Made by a program: the position numbers and the translations under genes. Shown here in pieces: positions 1 to 5,664 of a DNA stretch of 6,011 nt; position 1 is the stretch's first letter; every line of letters starts with the position of its first letter. The notes below the pieces were generated by a model, which ran no database searches, was not told the origin of the DNA, and saw only the letters and a program-made list of their open reading frames with translations. Where the stretch lies: assembly GCA_003523185.1 (NCBI GenBank), contig DPGN01000052.1:50735-56745 (forward strand), read 5' to 3'. This DNA is from Halieaceae bacterium (lineage in GTDB: Bacteria > Pseudomonadota > Gammaproteobacteria > Pseudomonadales > Halieaceae).

Positions 1-335
1 AGCACAGCTGGCATGCCCTGCGGCGTCTTATGTGGGATTACGTTGGTATTGAGCGAACCAACAGACGACTGAAGCGAGCCGCGAACCACATTTCCGTCCT
101 TGAACAAGAAGTCGACGAGTATTACGCGAGCTTCACCATTACCAAAGAGTTGCTTGAACTCAGAAATCTCACGCTGGTTTCAAAGTTGATGATCGACTCG
201 GCTCAGAGCCGAAAAGAGTCACGGGGGCTGCACTTCAACAGTGATTACCCGTCGATGCTTAGCGAGGCCCGTGACACCGTTCTGGTCCCCAAGAACGGAA
301 AGAGCACGTCGACGGAGCTGCCGAAGTACAAATAA
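1..335 (+). CDS. nadB: L-aspartate oxidase, C-terminal part (5' end outside window)
   Basis: L-aspartate oxidase is a cytoplasmic FAD enzyme that oxidises L-aspartate to iminoaspartate, the first step of de novo NAD synthesis; NadA then makes quinolinate. Only the last 110 or so residues are here. The reading frame is open from base 3 (HSWHALRRLMWDYVGI), so the ATG at 30 is an internal methionine and not the start. The stretch matches the helical C-terminal domain of E. coli NadB: MWDYVGI, then a helix with EQEVDEYY, LLELRNL, and the family signature RKESRGLHF followed by DYP. The tail after DYP is variable in the family. The stop at 333-335 lies 7 bases before the stop of the opposing sdhE. 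Identification is firm; nothing can be said about its start or promoter. Confidence 0.95.
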   Translation, partial: HSWHALRRLMWDYVGIERTNRRLKRAANHISVLEQEVDEYYASFTITKELLELRNLTLVSKLMIDSAQSRKESRGLHFNSDYPSMLSEARDTVLVPKNGKSTSTELPKYK

Positions 336-342
336 GCGACGC

Positions 343-600
343 CTACCGCATAGGTGCAACGCGCTTGTACTCTCTGATTGCGGACACGATAGGTTCAAGA
401 GTGTCATCAGGATCGGAGCGCCCCATTAGCCACTCGAACATATCTTGGTCGGCCGAACTCATTAGCTCTCGATAAAGCGCTTTGAGATCGGGTGATAAAC
501 GCGGATACTCATCAGCCACAAAATCAGCGAGAAATAGGTCAAGTTCGAGTAATCCACGCCGACTTGCCCAGCGCATTCTGTTATGGTCATCATCCGTCAT
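343..600 (-). CDS. sdhE: Succinate dehydrogenase flavinylation factor SdhE (YgfY / SDHAF2 family)
   Basis: SdhE is a small cytoplasmic protein that promotes covalent attachment of FAD to the flavoprotein subunit of succinate dehydrogenase (and of fumarate reductase in some species). The 85-residue product has the usual family length. It carries the conserved RGxxE motif at residues 15-19 (RRGLLELD), an EYPRLSPD segment and the DMFEWLMG segment near residues 53-60, all aligning with E. coli SdhE. The frame stays open upstream to about 771, but that extension lies inside ygfZ and has no family similarity; the ATG at 600 begins MTDDDHNRMRWA, where homologues begin. No clear Shine-Dalgarno site is seen. 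It is divergent from ygfZ and faces nadB. In E. coli ygfX (cptA) follows sdhE; there is no room for it here. Confidence 0.93.
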   Translation of the reverse strand: MTDDDHNRMRWASRRGLLELDLFLADFVADEYPRLSPDLKALYRELMSSADQDMFEWLMGRSDPDDTLEPIVSAIREYKRVAPMR

Positions 601-663
601 GGCGGCACCATAACGGAAACAAGACAGCCATTCGATAGCGATGTGACATATGGGGCTAAAATC

Positions 664-1476
664 GTGAGTCAAAACTTGAGCGATCATATTTTTTCGTTCG
701 ATGGAGCCGATGTTCGCGACGTGCTTCATGGTCAAACGACGCGAAATTTCAAGGCACTCGATCTGCATCACCCCATCGACGGCGCCTTTTGTGACCTCAA
801 AGGTCGTGTGATTACCGACTTCACAGCTGTGCTCACGTCAGAGACGACCGTACTTATGCGCGTGAGCAAGGGTGTTGCTGCATTACTGCAAGAACACCTA
901 GCCAAATATCTCATGTTCTCAAAAACAAAAATGACAACGCTTGACTGGCATTGTTGGGGGTGTAGCGATAGTTCAGAGAGTGCGACCTCGGGCATACGTG
1001 TTCCGCGCCCGGATGGCCACTCTGAGGTATGGTCGTCGCCATCGAACCCGCCAGCGCATGCAATGCCAGCAAACAAGTGGCTACTGTTCCGAATTAAACG
1101 CGGATTGGCTCGAATCCACGAGCACAGCGTTGGCAAGTATCTGCCGCAAGATCTCAACTACGACCTGAATGGATTCGTTGATTTCGACAAAGGGTGTTAC
1201 ACAGGGCAAGAAATCATTGCCCGCCTCCACTATCGGGGTCAACCAAAGCGACGCCTTAGTCTGCTAACGGTTAGATCATCGACTCAGCCAGCCAGCGATG
1301 AGCGAATCATCGACAGTGCAACGGGAAAATCAATCGGCTCAGTCGTGGAGGTAGTCGAAAATGAAGATGCCTTCCTTTGCCTCTGCGAGGTTGTCACCGA
1401 CGTAGCCACTTTGGATATTGAACTGGGCGGCAACTCGGCCAAAACGACACCCTTTACCGGACAATCCGCCGAGTAA
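664..1476 (+). CDS. ygfZ: tRNA-modifying / Fe-S cluster maintenance protein YgfZ (folate-binding, GcvT-like)
   Basis: YgfZ is a folate-binding relative of the glycine-cleavage T protein that supports the activity of certain iron-sulfur enzymes, including the tRNA thiomethyltransferase MiaB. The diagnostic motif KGCYTGQE lies at residues 176-183 (counting from 664), followed by IIARLHYRGQPKRRL as in E. coli; its cysteine is the conserved functional one. The N-terminal part has the family pattern FDGADVRDVLHGQTTRNF and DLKGRVITDF. The start is uncertain. The frame is open from an ATG at 583 (297 residues), but that start overlaps the divergent sdhE start by 18 bases and lacks a Shine-Dalgarno site. 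GTG 664 (270 residues) leaves 63 intergenic bases and begins just before the conserved region, with a weak GGGG upstream. GTG 643 is a third option. The stop is 5 bases from the ung stop. Confidence 0.92.
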   Translation: MSQNLSDHIFSFDGADVRDVLHGQTTRNFKALDLHHPIDGAFCDLKGRVITDFTAVLTSETTVLMRVSKGVAALLQEHLAKYLMFSKTKMTTLDWHCWGCSDSSESATSGIRVPRPDGHSEVWSSPSNPPAHAMPANKWLLFRIKRGLARIHEHSVGKYLPQDLNYDLNGFVDFDKGCYTGQEIIARLHYRGQPKRRLSLLTVRSSTQPASDERIIDSATGKSIGSVVEVVENEDAFLCLCEVVTDVATLDIELGGNSAKTTPFTGQSAE

Positions 1477-1481
1477 GAAGG

Positions 1482-2165
1482 TTAGCAGGCAGACTCCCAT
1501 CGAATAGCCTGCTCCCCCTGCGAGGTGAGCCATTGGTTGGTAGCACTGAAGTGGGCGCAATCGAAGAACCCGCGATAGGCACTCAGCGGTGATGGATGCG
1601 GAGCTGTTAATACCAGATTCTGCGGGCCATTAACCAAGACACTTTTTCTCTGCGCGTGAGCACCCCAAAGCAAAAAAACTGTTGGCTTTTCCGAGGCAGC
1701 AATGACACTGATAATTCGATCAGTAATCGTCTGCCAGCCCAGACCTTTATGTGACTCCGGCTCACCTGCACGGACACTCAATGTCGTGTTGAGCAGTAAA
1801 ACGCCCTGCTCCGACCAACGCCCGATCTGAAAACGGTTGCCCACAGCCACGCCTAAGTCTCGCTCCAGCATCTTCCCAATATTTACGAGTGAGGGCGGCG
1901 CGGGCGTCGGCTCGGAGACCTCGAACGCGCGCCCCGTAGCCTGATGCTCACCGTGATACGGATCCTGTCCCAGTATCACCACCCGCACGTCCCTTGGGCT
2001 CAAACCTTCGAGCGCTGCAAAAAGACGGTTAAACCGAGGGTAGTACCCATTACCGCTCGCGACCTCCTGAGCGAGTTGGTTCTCTATGCCTTGAGCGGTG
2101 ACACTGGTCAACACGTCGCTTAACGCGGACCGCCAATCAGCGGGGCAAATGTCTAAAAGGGTCAT
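1482..2165 (-). CDS. ung: Uracil-DNA glycosylase, family 1
   Basis: Ung removes uracil from DNA, arising from cytosine deamination or dUTP incorporation, and begins base-excision repair. The 227-residue product is of normal family length. The water-activating motif GQDPYHG is at residues 66-72, with catalytic Asp at 68 and the Tyr that shields the pocket from thymine at 70. LLLNTTLSVRAG (from 123) carries the uracil-binding Asn at 126. HPSPLSAYRGFF (from 190) has the catalytic His at 190 and the minor-groove-inserting Leu at 194. The frame remains open upstream to about 2486, but the conserved protein begins at ATG 2165 (MTLLDICPADW); the longer reading covers the divergent gene and has no family similarity. 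No Shine-Dalgarno site is evident before 2165. The gene converges on ygfZ and is divergent from the EAL-like gene, 69 bases away. Confidence 0.96.
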   Translation of the reverse strand: MTLLDICPADWRSALSDVLTSVTAQGIENQLAQEVASGNGYYPRFNRLFAALEGLSPRDVRVVILGQDPYHGEHQATGRAFEVSEPTPAPPSLVNIGKMLERDLGVAVGNRFQIGRWSEQGVLLLNTTLSVRAGEPESHKGLGWQTITDRIISVIAASEKPTVFLLWGAHAQRKSVLVNGPQNLVLTAPHPSPLSAYRGFFDCAHFSATNQWLTSQGEQAIRWESAC

Positions 2166-2198
2166 TAGAGTCAGAAGGCTTGGCGCATAGCTTGATGA

Positions 2199-2214
2199 AC
2201 AGTGCCCCAACTGT
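2199..2214. repeat. Short inverted repeat between ung and the EAL-like gene
   Basis: ACAGT (2199-2203) and ACTGT (2210-2214) form perfect 5-base arms around GCCCCA. The repeat falls in the 69-base divergent region. On the plus strand it lies between TTGATG (2192-2197, a fair -35 match) and TAACAC (2214-2219, a poor -10 match), 16 bases apart. It could be an operator acting on either gene. Five-base arms occur often by chance. Confidence 0.2.
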
Positions 2215-2234
2215 AACACTCTGATTAATCTTTT

Positions 2235-2660
2235 GTGGGATGGGCTGGACACTTGGGGACTTCTGCGGCCAAGGATAATATCGTCAGTGAATTGGAGGCT
2301 CTGAGTGCAAAGCGACTGACGCACGCACTGCGCTCCATTGGCTGCCACATTGTCATCGAAAACTACAACCCGGCGCGCAGCAGTTCCGAGGCTATCCATG
2401 AACTTCATGCCAGTGACATTATTTTGGAAGCTAATTTCTGGGAGCGTGCTGCTCAGAACGAACCATGGGCAACGGTTCTTCCGCAAATTATCTCAGATGT
2501 CCACCACATACTCGGACACACCGTGACCGTCAGAAACCCGCAAGTGACCCACAATATTGAGGCGAGTGGTATCGATTACATCGAGCGTCATTCAGCGGTT
2601 GCGCTATCACCAACCGAATTTTTGAACTATTTCGGAAAGGCGTCACTCAGCGAGGCGTGA
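2235..2660 (+). CDS. Small protein resembling the C-terminal half of a degenerate EAL domain
   Basis: This 141-residue product is not a family I can name with certainty. From about residue 31 it follows the second half of an EAL (cyclic-di-GMP phosphodiesterase) domain position by position. ALRSIGCHIVIENYN fits the helix and strand ending in DDFG, followed by SS and an EL helix; DIILEANFW fits LKIDRSF; ILGHTVTV fits the strand before EGVE; SGIDYIE fits GCDYAQG; LSPTEFLNYF fits the last helix. Every catalytic or metal position visible in this half is replaced: DDFG by E42-N-Y-N, the KID lysine by Ile63, and EGVE by R100-N-P-Q. The first half, including the EAL motif, is absent, because an in-frame TAA at 2226-2228 closes the frame just upstream and ung occupies the rest. 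Start is GTG 2235 without a clear Shine-Dalgarno site; TTG 2253 is possible. Codon use looks normal. It may be a non-enzymatic c-di-GMP-type regulator or a decaying remnant. The last 18 bases overlap the end of rarD. Confidence 0.55.
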   Translation: MGWAGHLGTSAAKDNIVSELEALSAKRLTHALRSIGCHIVIENYNPARSSSEAIHELHASDIILEANFWERAAQNEPWATVLPQIISDVHHILGHTVTVRNPQVTHNIEASGIDYIERHSAVALSPTEFLNYFGKASLSEA

Positions 2661-3503
2661 GGAACGCCAGGCATCAACACTGACCGCAATCACACCCAGC
2701 CATACCAATCCAAAGGTCAGTGCCGTAATGAGATTTGCGGGCTCTTTTAAAATAAAAATGGCTACCAATAACTGTAAGGTCGGGCCCACGTAGGTCAGGA
2801 GCCCAATGGTTGAGAGCGATAACGATCTGGCGGCAGCCACGTAGGTCAATAGAGGGGTTGCGGTGAATACGCCACTGAACAAGAGGAAGAGATCAACTCG
2901 AGCCCCATGAAGACCCAAACCGGCACCATTGGTCAACAACAGCCATACAATGGCAAATGGCGCCATGCAGAGAGATTCCAGAAACAATCCTTGAAGCGAA
3001 TCAGCCTCTATCTGCTTTCTAATGGCCGCGTAAAGCGCAAAACTCAGCGCCAGTGTTAGCGATATCCAAGGTAGACTCCCGTAAGACACGAGCTGAACAA
3101 GCACAGCAGCAATCGCGAGGCAAATTGCCAGCATCTGTACCGGCTTAGGTTTCTCTCCAAACACAAAGACACCCAGCGCGATAGTAAGCAAAGGCAACAT
3201 GAAGTAGCCAAGGCTTGCCTCAGTCGCCCGTTCGTTGGTCACCGCAAAAACGTAGACACCCCAATTGATCGTCAGCATGAAGGCTGCCAGCGCTACCCAA
3301 CCGAGAAATCGGACCGAAGATATAAGCGCTAACGTCTCTCGGAGTCGTCTGTAACAAAGGATGATGAACAGGGTAACGGGCAAGGTCCAAAGACCGCGAT
3401 GCGCCATCACATCGATTGCCTCGACTGGCTTCGTTTGCATCCAGTAAAGCGCGGCCAAGCCCCAAATAAAGTTAGCAATGAGTGCGAGTCCTATGCCTCG
3501 CAT
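2643..3503 (-). CDS. rarD: RarD-type EamA/DMT family inner-membrane transporter
   Basis: This is a 286-residue, very hydrophobic protein with about ten predicted membrane helices arranged as two EamA repeats, the plan of the drug/metabolite transporter superfamily. It matches the RarD branch: a GLALIANFIWG start, then INWGVYVFAV and EASLGYFMLPLL near residues 79-106. GSLPWISLTLALSFALY follows at about 142-158, and LLTYVGPTLQLL near 235-246. E. coli RarD was originally linked to chloramphenicol sensitivity; the substrate is not established and cannot be read from the sequence. I chose ATG 3503, which begins MRGIGLALIANF right before the first helix. The frame extends to a TTG at 3551 (302 residues), a less likely start. 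It overlaps the EAL-like gene tail to tail by 18 bases and is divergent from the protease gene. The superfamily call is very safe; the RarD subgroup is likely. Confidence 0.9.
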   Translation of the reverse strand: MRGIGLALIANFIWGLAALYWMQTKPVEAIDVMAHRGLWTLPVTLFIILCYRRLRETLALISSVRFLGWVALAAFMLTINWGVYVFAVTNERATEASLGYFMLPLLTIALGVFVFGEKPKPVQMLAICLAIAAVLVQLVSYGSLPWISLTLALSFALYAAIRKQIEADSLQGLFLESLCMAPFAIVWLLLTNGAGLGLHGARVDLFLLFSGVFTATPLLTYVAAARSLSLSTIGLLTYVGPTLQLLVAIFILKEPANLITALTFGLVWLGVIAVSVDAWRSSRLAE

Positions 3504-3628
3504 CGCTTCGGTATGACTGCTCAAGTGATATGCTTCCGTTTGGCTGCCCAATCGCGGGCGCGCTACTTAATCACCCACGCGTCTGAGGTGCAAGCCATGA
3601 TTCATATTAGCGGTCAGAGACACCCAGT

Positions 3629-4315
3629 GTGCTAAGCGAGACTCGGTACACCACACGCTGGGTTGCAGCAGCCACACTAGCGTTGTTGGGGGCATTGATG
3701 TTTTCAACTAGAGCAAGTGCCCAGTACCTTGCTCAGCACGCGTCAGTGCTGCCTTTGGAGGTCAGCCTGCAGCGAATGGAGGGGCAATCTCGGCGCCACT
3801 TTTCCGAGCGATGCAGTGCGTTTTTCGTGGGCTTCGATGACCGAGAGGCTATCCTACTCTCCGCATGGCACTGCATCGATGGTCAGCTGTCGCCTTTGCG
3901 GCAACCCACGGTATCGGTGCGGGGCAATACTGTAGAGGTCACCATCATTGAGAGCGGAAAAACCATGGATCGGGACTGGCTCGTCATGAGAGCACCGCGT
4001 GCTGCGTTTACCTCACTAACGCCCATCAGAGTTAGCGAGCGCCCTGTGGCGAACGATGAATCGCTCATTGCCATTGGTTGGGGGCGCGAGACTGATTGGA
4101 CTGACATCGAAGCAAGCTCGCTTGACTGCCCTGTTATCAGCGCAAGTTCTGCACTTACGCTCCGGTGTGGACTGACCAAAGGTGACTCAGGCGGCGTCGT
4201 GGCAAGACAGCTTGAAAACGGTCAACTCGAGGCAGTTGGCATTATCTCGAGCGGAGATTCGATCTCGCTCAGTTACGCGTTTCCTTCGTGGCGGCTGCCC
4301 AATATTTTTGACTAA
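3629..4315 (+). CDS. Secreted trypsin-like serine protease (S1 family, chymotrypsin fold)
   Basis: The product is a 228-residue probable exported endopeptidase. Residues 1-31 form a signal peptide: charged start, hydrophobic core VAAATLALLGALMF, and an ASA|Q signal-peptidase I site. The mature protein carries all three triad motifs. His81 is in LSAWHC (usually TAAHC). Asp116 is in DRDWLVM, at the DIAL position. Ser187 is in GDSGG, preceded by RCGLTK. Cys62 and Cys82 would form the disulfide bracketing the histidine loop; Cys167 and Cys180 may form a second one before the serine. No PDZ, repeat or membrane domain follows, unlike DegP/DegS. The start is GTG 3629 with an AGAGA stretch 8 bases upstream. 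The stop overlaps the stop of opposing trhO by a few bases. Target unknown; periplasmic or extracellular location is inferred from the signal peptide. Confidence 0.85.
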   Translation: MLSETRYTTRWVAAATLALLGALMFSTRASAQYLAQHASVLPLEVSLQRMEGQSRRHFSERCSAFFVGFDDREAILLSAWHCIDGQLSPLRQPTVSVRGNTVEVTIIESGKTMDRDWLVMRAPRAAFTSLTPIRVSERPVANDESLIAIGWGRETDWTDIEASSLDCPVISASSALTLRCGLTKGDSGGVVARQLENGQLEAVGIISSGDSISLSYAFPSWRLPNIFD

Positions 4316-5262
4316 CGACCTTGCCTAGCGGGCGCAGGTGCCCCAATGTGGTACTCCCCTCGGCGCTTTGCCAAACCGATCTGCTTCTGACGCTCCGCGA
4401 ATCGACCTTTCTGTTCTTCCGTGTGCGCGTCATAGCAGCGCGGACAGGAAACCCCCGGCACATAATGTGGTGACTGCTTTTGAGCGTCGTCTATGGGAAA
4501 GCGGCAGGCAAAACATTGGTCGTAACTACCCTTCTCCAGTTCATGGTTAACCGCAACCCGGCTATCAAAGACAAAGCACTCGCCTTCCCAGCGCGAATCT
4601 TCCTCCGGGGTCTGCTCAAGGTAATTTAGGATGCCACCTTTCAGATGCCAGACGTCTTCGAATCCCTTGGAGACCAGAAGCGAAGTCGATTTCTCGCACC
4701 GAATACCTCCAGTGCAAAACATCGCCACTTTTTTATGTTTACTGGGGTCGAGGTTCCGATCTACCCAATCAGGAAACTCTCTGAAACTGTTGGTATGTGG
4801 GTTTACCGCGCCTTCAAAGGTGCCGATTTCAACCTCGTACTCATTGCGCGTATCGATTACTAAAACTTCCGGATCATCAATCAGGGCATTCCACTCTTGA
4901 GGAGACGCATAGCGTCCAACACATTCGTTGGGATCAATATCAGCGTGCCCCATGGTAACGATTTCGCGCTTGAGCTTAACCTTCATTCGCAGGAACGGAC
5001 GATCCTCGTGATAGGAAAACTTATAGTCCAGATCTGCCAAACGTTCGTCGGCGGTCAGGTATCCGAGCAGCCCTTCAATGGCGGAGCTACTGCCGGCCAC
5101 AGTTCCGTTAATGCCCTCCCGCGCGAGCAACAACGTTCCCTTGATGTTCCTATCGAGACAAAAATTTAGTAACGGCTCACGAAGCGACTCGAAGTCATCC
5201 AGCCGCACAAATCGGTAGAGTGCGACCACCTGGGTGGATGCACTCGTCTGGTCTACGCTCAC
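4312..5262 (-). CDS. trhO: tRNA uridine(34) hydroxylase TrhO (YceA, rhodanese-domain UPF0176 family)
   Basis: TrhO hydroxylates uridine 34 of certain tRNAs in an oxygen-dependent reaction, giving the precursor of 5-methoxyuridine and cmo5U wobble bases. The 316-residue product has the family plan. The N-terminal acylphosphatase-like domain (about 10-105) contains KGTLLLAREGINGTVAG. The rhodanese domain (about 120-220) contains VLVIDTRNEYE and the active loop CTGGIRCEK with Cys183. Then come KGGILNYLE and a C-terminal region with two CxxC pairs (Cys250/253 and Cys273/276) that probably bind metal. The start is GTG 5262; its G-T-G overlaps the bolA stop in a GTGA arrangement, which supports this start and suggests translational coupling. 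A GGTGG stretch (reverse complement of 5272-5276) could serve as ribosome binding site. It converges on the protease gene with overlapping stops, leaving no room for a separate terminator. Confidence 0.94.
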   Translation of the reverse strand: MSVDQTSASTQVVALYRFVRLDDFESLREPLLNFCLDRNIKGTLLLAREGINGTVAGSSSAIEGLLGYLTADERLADLDYKFSYHEDRPFLRMKVKLKREIVTMGHADIDPNECVGRYASPQEWNALIDDPEVLVIDTRNEYEVEIGTFEGAVNPHTNSFREFPDWVDRNLDPSKHKKVAMFCTGGIRCEKSTSLLVSKGFEDVWHLKGGILNYLEQTPEEDSRWEGECFVFDSRVAVNHELEKGSYDQCFACRFPIDDAQKQSPHYVPGVSCPRCYDAHTEEQKGRFAERQKQIGLAKRRGEYHIGAPAPARQGR

Positions 5263-5573
5263 GCTTTACTACCACCCATGCAGTTAGGTGAATCGGGAGA
5301 GCCGTTTCGCTCAGACCACTCGCTCTCTGTGTAGGTATGGAGGGCAAGTGCGTGAATGGGTGATCCCATGAGTGGCTGCAGAATGCGATACACCTCTTGG
5401 TGACGTTTCACCAGTCGAAGACCTGCGAATAGATCTGAGACAAGCGTCACCTTAAAGTGACTTTCTGACCCCGGAGGAACATTGTGCATGTGGCTCTCGT
5501 TCACAATTTCCGCAAAAAATGGCGAGAAATGCTCGGTTAGGTGCTGCTCAACTTGATCTTGGATAACGGGCAT
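5259..5573 (-). CDS. bolA: BolA family protein (E. coli BolA type)
   Basis: BolA is a small cytoplasmic protein with a class II KH-like fold. In E. coli it is a stress-induced morphology and transcription regulator, and it pairs with the monothiol glutaredoxin GrxD through a shared iron-sulfur cluster. The 104-residue product aligns along its whole length with E. coli BolA: HNVPPGSESHFKV (30-42), LVSDLFAGLRLVKRH (44-58), HALALHTYTESEW (74-86), and even the loose tail SPNCMGGS matches the SPPCRG tail of E. coli. It is therefore true BolA rather than the shorter IbaG type. The start is ATG 5573, with only a weak GAG-containing site upstream. It is the first gene of a bolA-trhO pair, the stop overlapping the trhO GTG by four bases. 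The 91-base region upstream is shared with a divergent gene. Confidence 0.95.
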   Translation of the reverse strand: MPVIQDQVEQHLTEHFSPFFAEIVNESHMHNVPPGSESHFKVTLVSDLFAGLRLVKRHQEVYRILQPLMGSPIHALALHTYTESEWSERNGSPDSPNCMGGSKA

Positions 5574-5599
5574 AGGTTAGACTCACACTAGGTCGATAC

Positions 5600-5615
5600 A
5601 GGATATCAGATACCT
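5600..5615. repeat. Near-perfect inverted repeat in the bolA divergent region
   Basis: AGGATATC at 5600-5607 is mirrored by GATACCT at 5609-5615. The arms pair as AGG-TATC with one extra A (5603) in the left arm and a single A between arms. On the minus strand it contains TGATATCCT, which resembles an extended -10 element for bolA, but no good -35 box stands at the right distance. It could be an operator or a promoter element, or chance. It is seen in the sequence; the role is inferred. Confidence 0.25.
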
Positions 5616-5652
5616 TTTTCAGCAGGGAACTGTCACCTAGAAACTACGTGCT

Positions 5653-5657
5653 GGAGG
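5653..5657 (+). promoter_or_regulatory. Strong Shine-Dalgarno site fixing the start at 5665
   Basis: GGAGG lies 7 bases before the ATG at 5665. It is the strongest ribosome binding site in the window. It matters because the gene behind it changes frame: the site selects ATG 5665 in the first frame. It is poorly placed (14 or more bases) for the ATGs at 5672 and 5684, which open the second frame. Confidence 0.75.
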
Positions 5658-5664
5658 CAACACC

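Noticed and set aside
597..611. Minus-strand mini-reading frame MVPP whose TGA overlaps the sdhE ATG
   Set aside because: Five codons with no Shine-Dalgarno site; likely chance rather than a leader peptide.
601..771. 57-codon N-terminal extension of sdhE on the minus strand
   Set aside because: It lies inside ygfZ, and SdhE proteins begin shortly before the RGxxE motif as in the 85-residue form.
768..1157. 129-codon open frame on the minus strand within ygfZ
   Set aside because: It lies wholly opposite a gene with clear YgfZ motifs and has no recognisable domain.
2199..2214. LexA (SOS) box upstream of ung
   Set aside because: The gammaproteobacterial LexA site is CTGT-N8-ACAG; here the arms are in the opposite order (ACAGT then ACTGT) with a 6-base spacer.
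2166..2486. 107-codon N-terminal extension of ung on the minus strand
   Set aside because: It lies opposite the EAL-like gene and shows no similarity to Ung; homologues begin at about ATG 2165.
3504..3551. 16-codon extension of the transporter to a TTG start
   Set aside because: TTG is a rare start, the added residues are hydrophilic and unrelated to the family, and ATG 3503 stands right before the first membrane helix.
3399..3635. 78-codon plus-strand open frame across the rarD start
   Set aside because: Mostly opposite rarD, no ribosome binding site, no similarity that I recognise, and it ends in the protease start.
3883..4179. 98-codon minus-strand open frame within the protease gene
   Set aside because: Opposite a gene with all three catalytic motifs; a low-complexity Ser-rich shadow.
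5626..5652. Sigma-E type promoter beginning with GGAAC at 5626
   Set aside because: No TCTGA-like -10 element stands 16-17 bases downstream.
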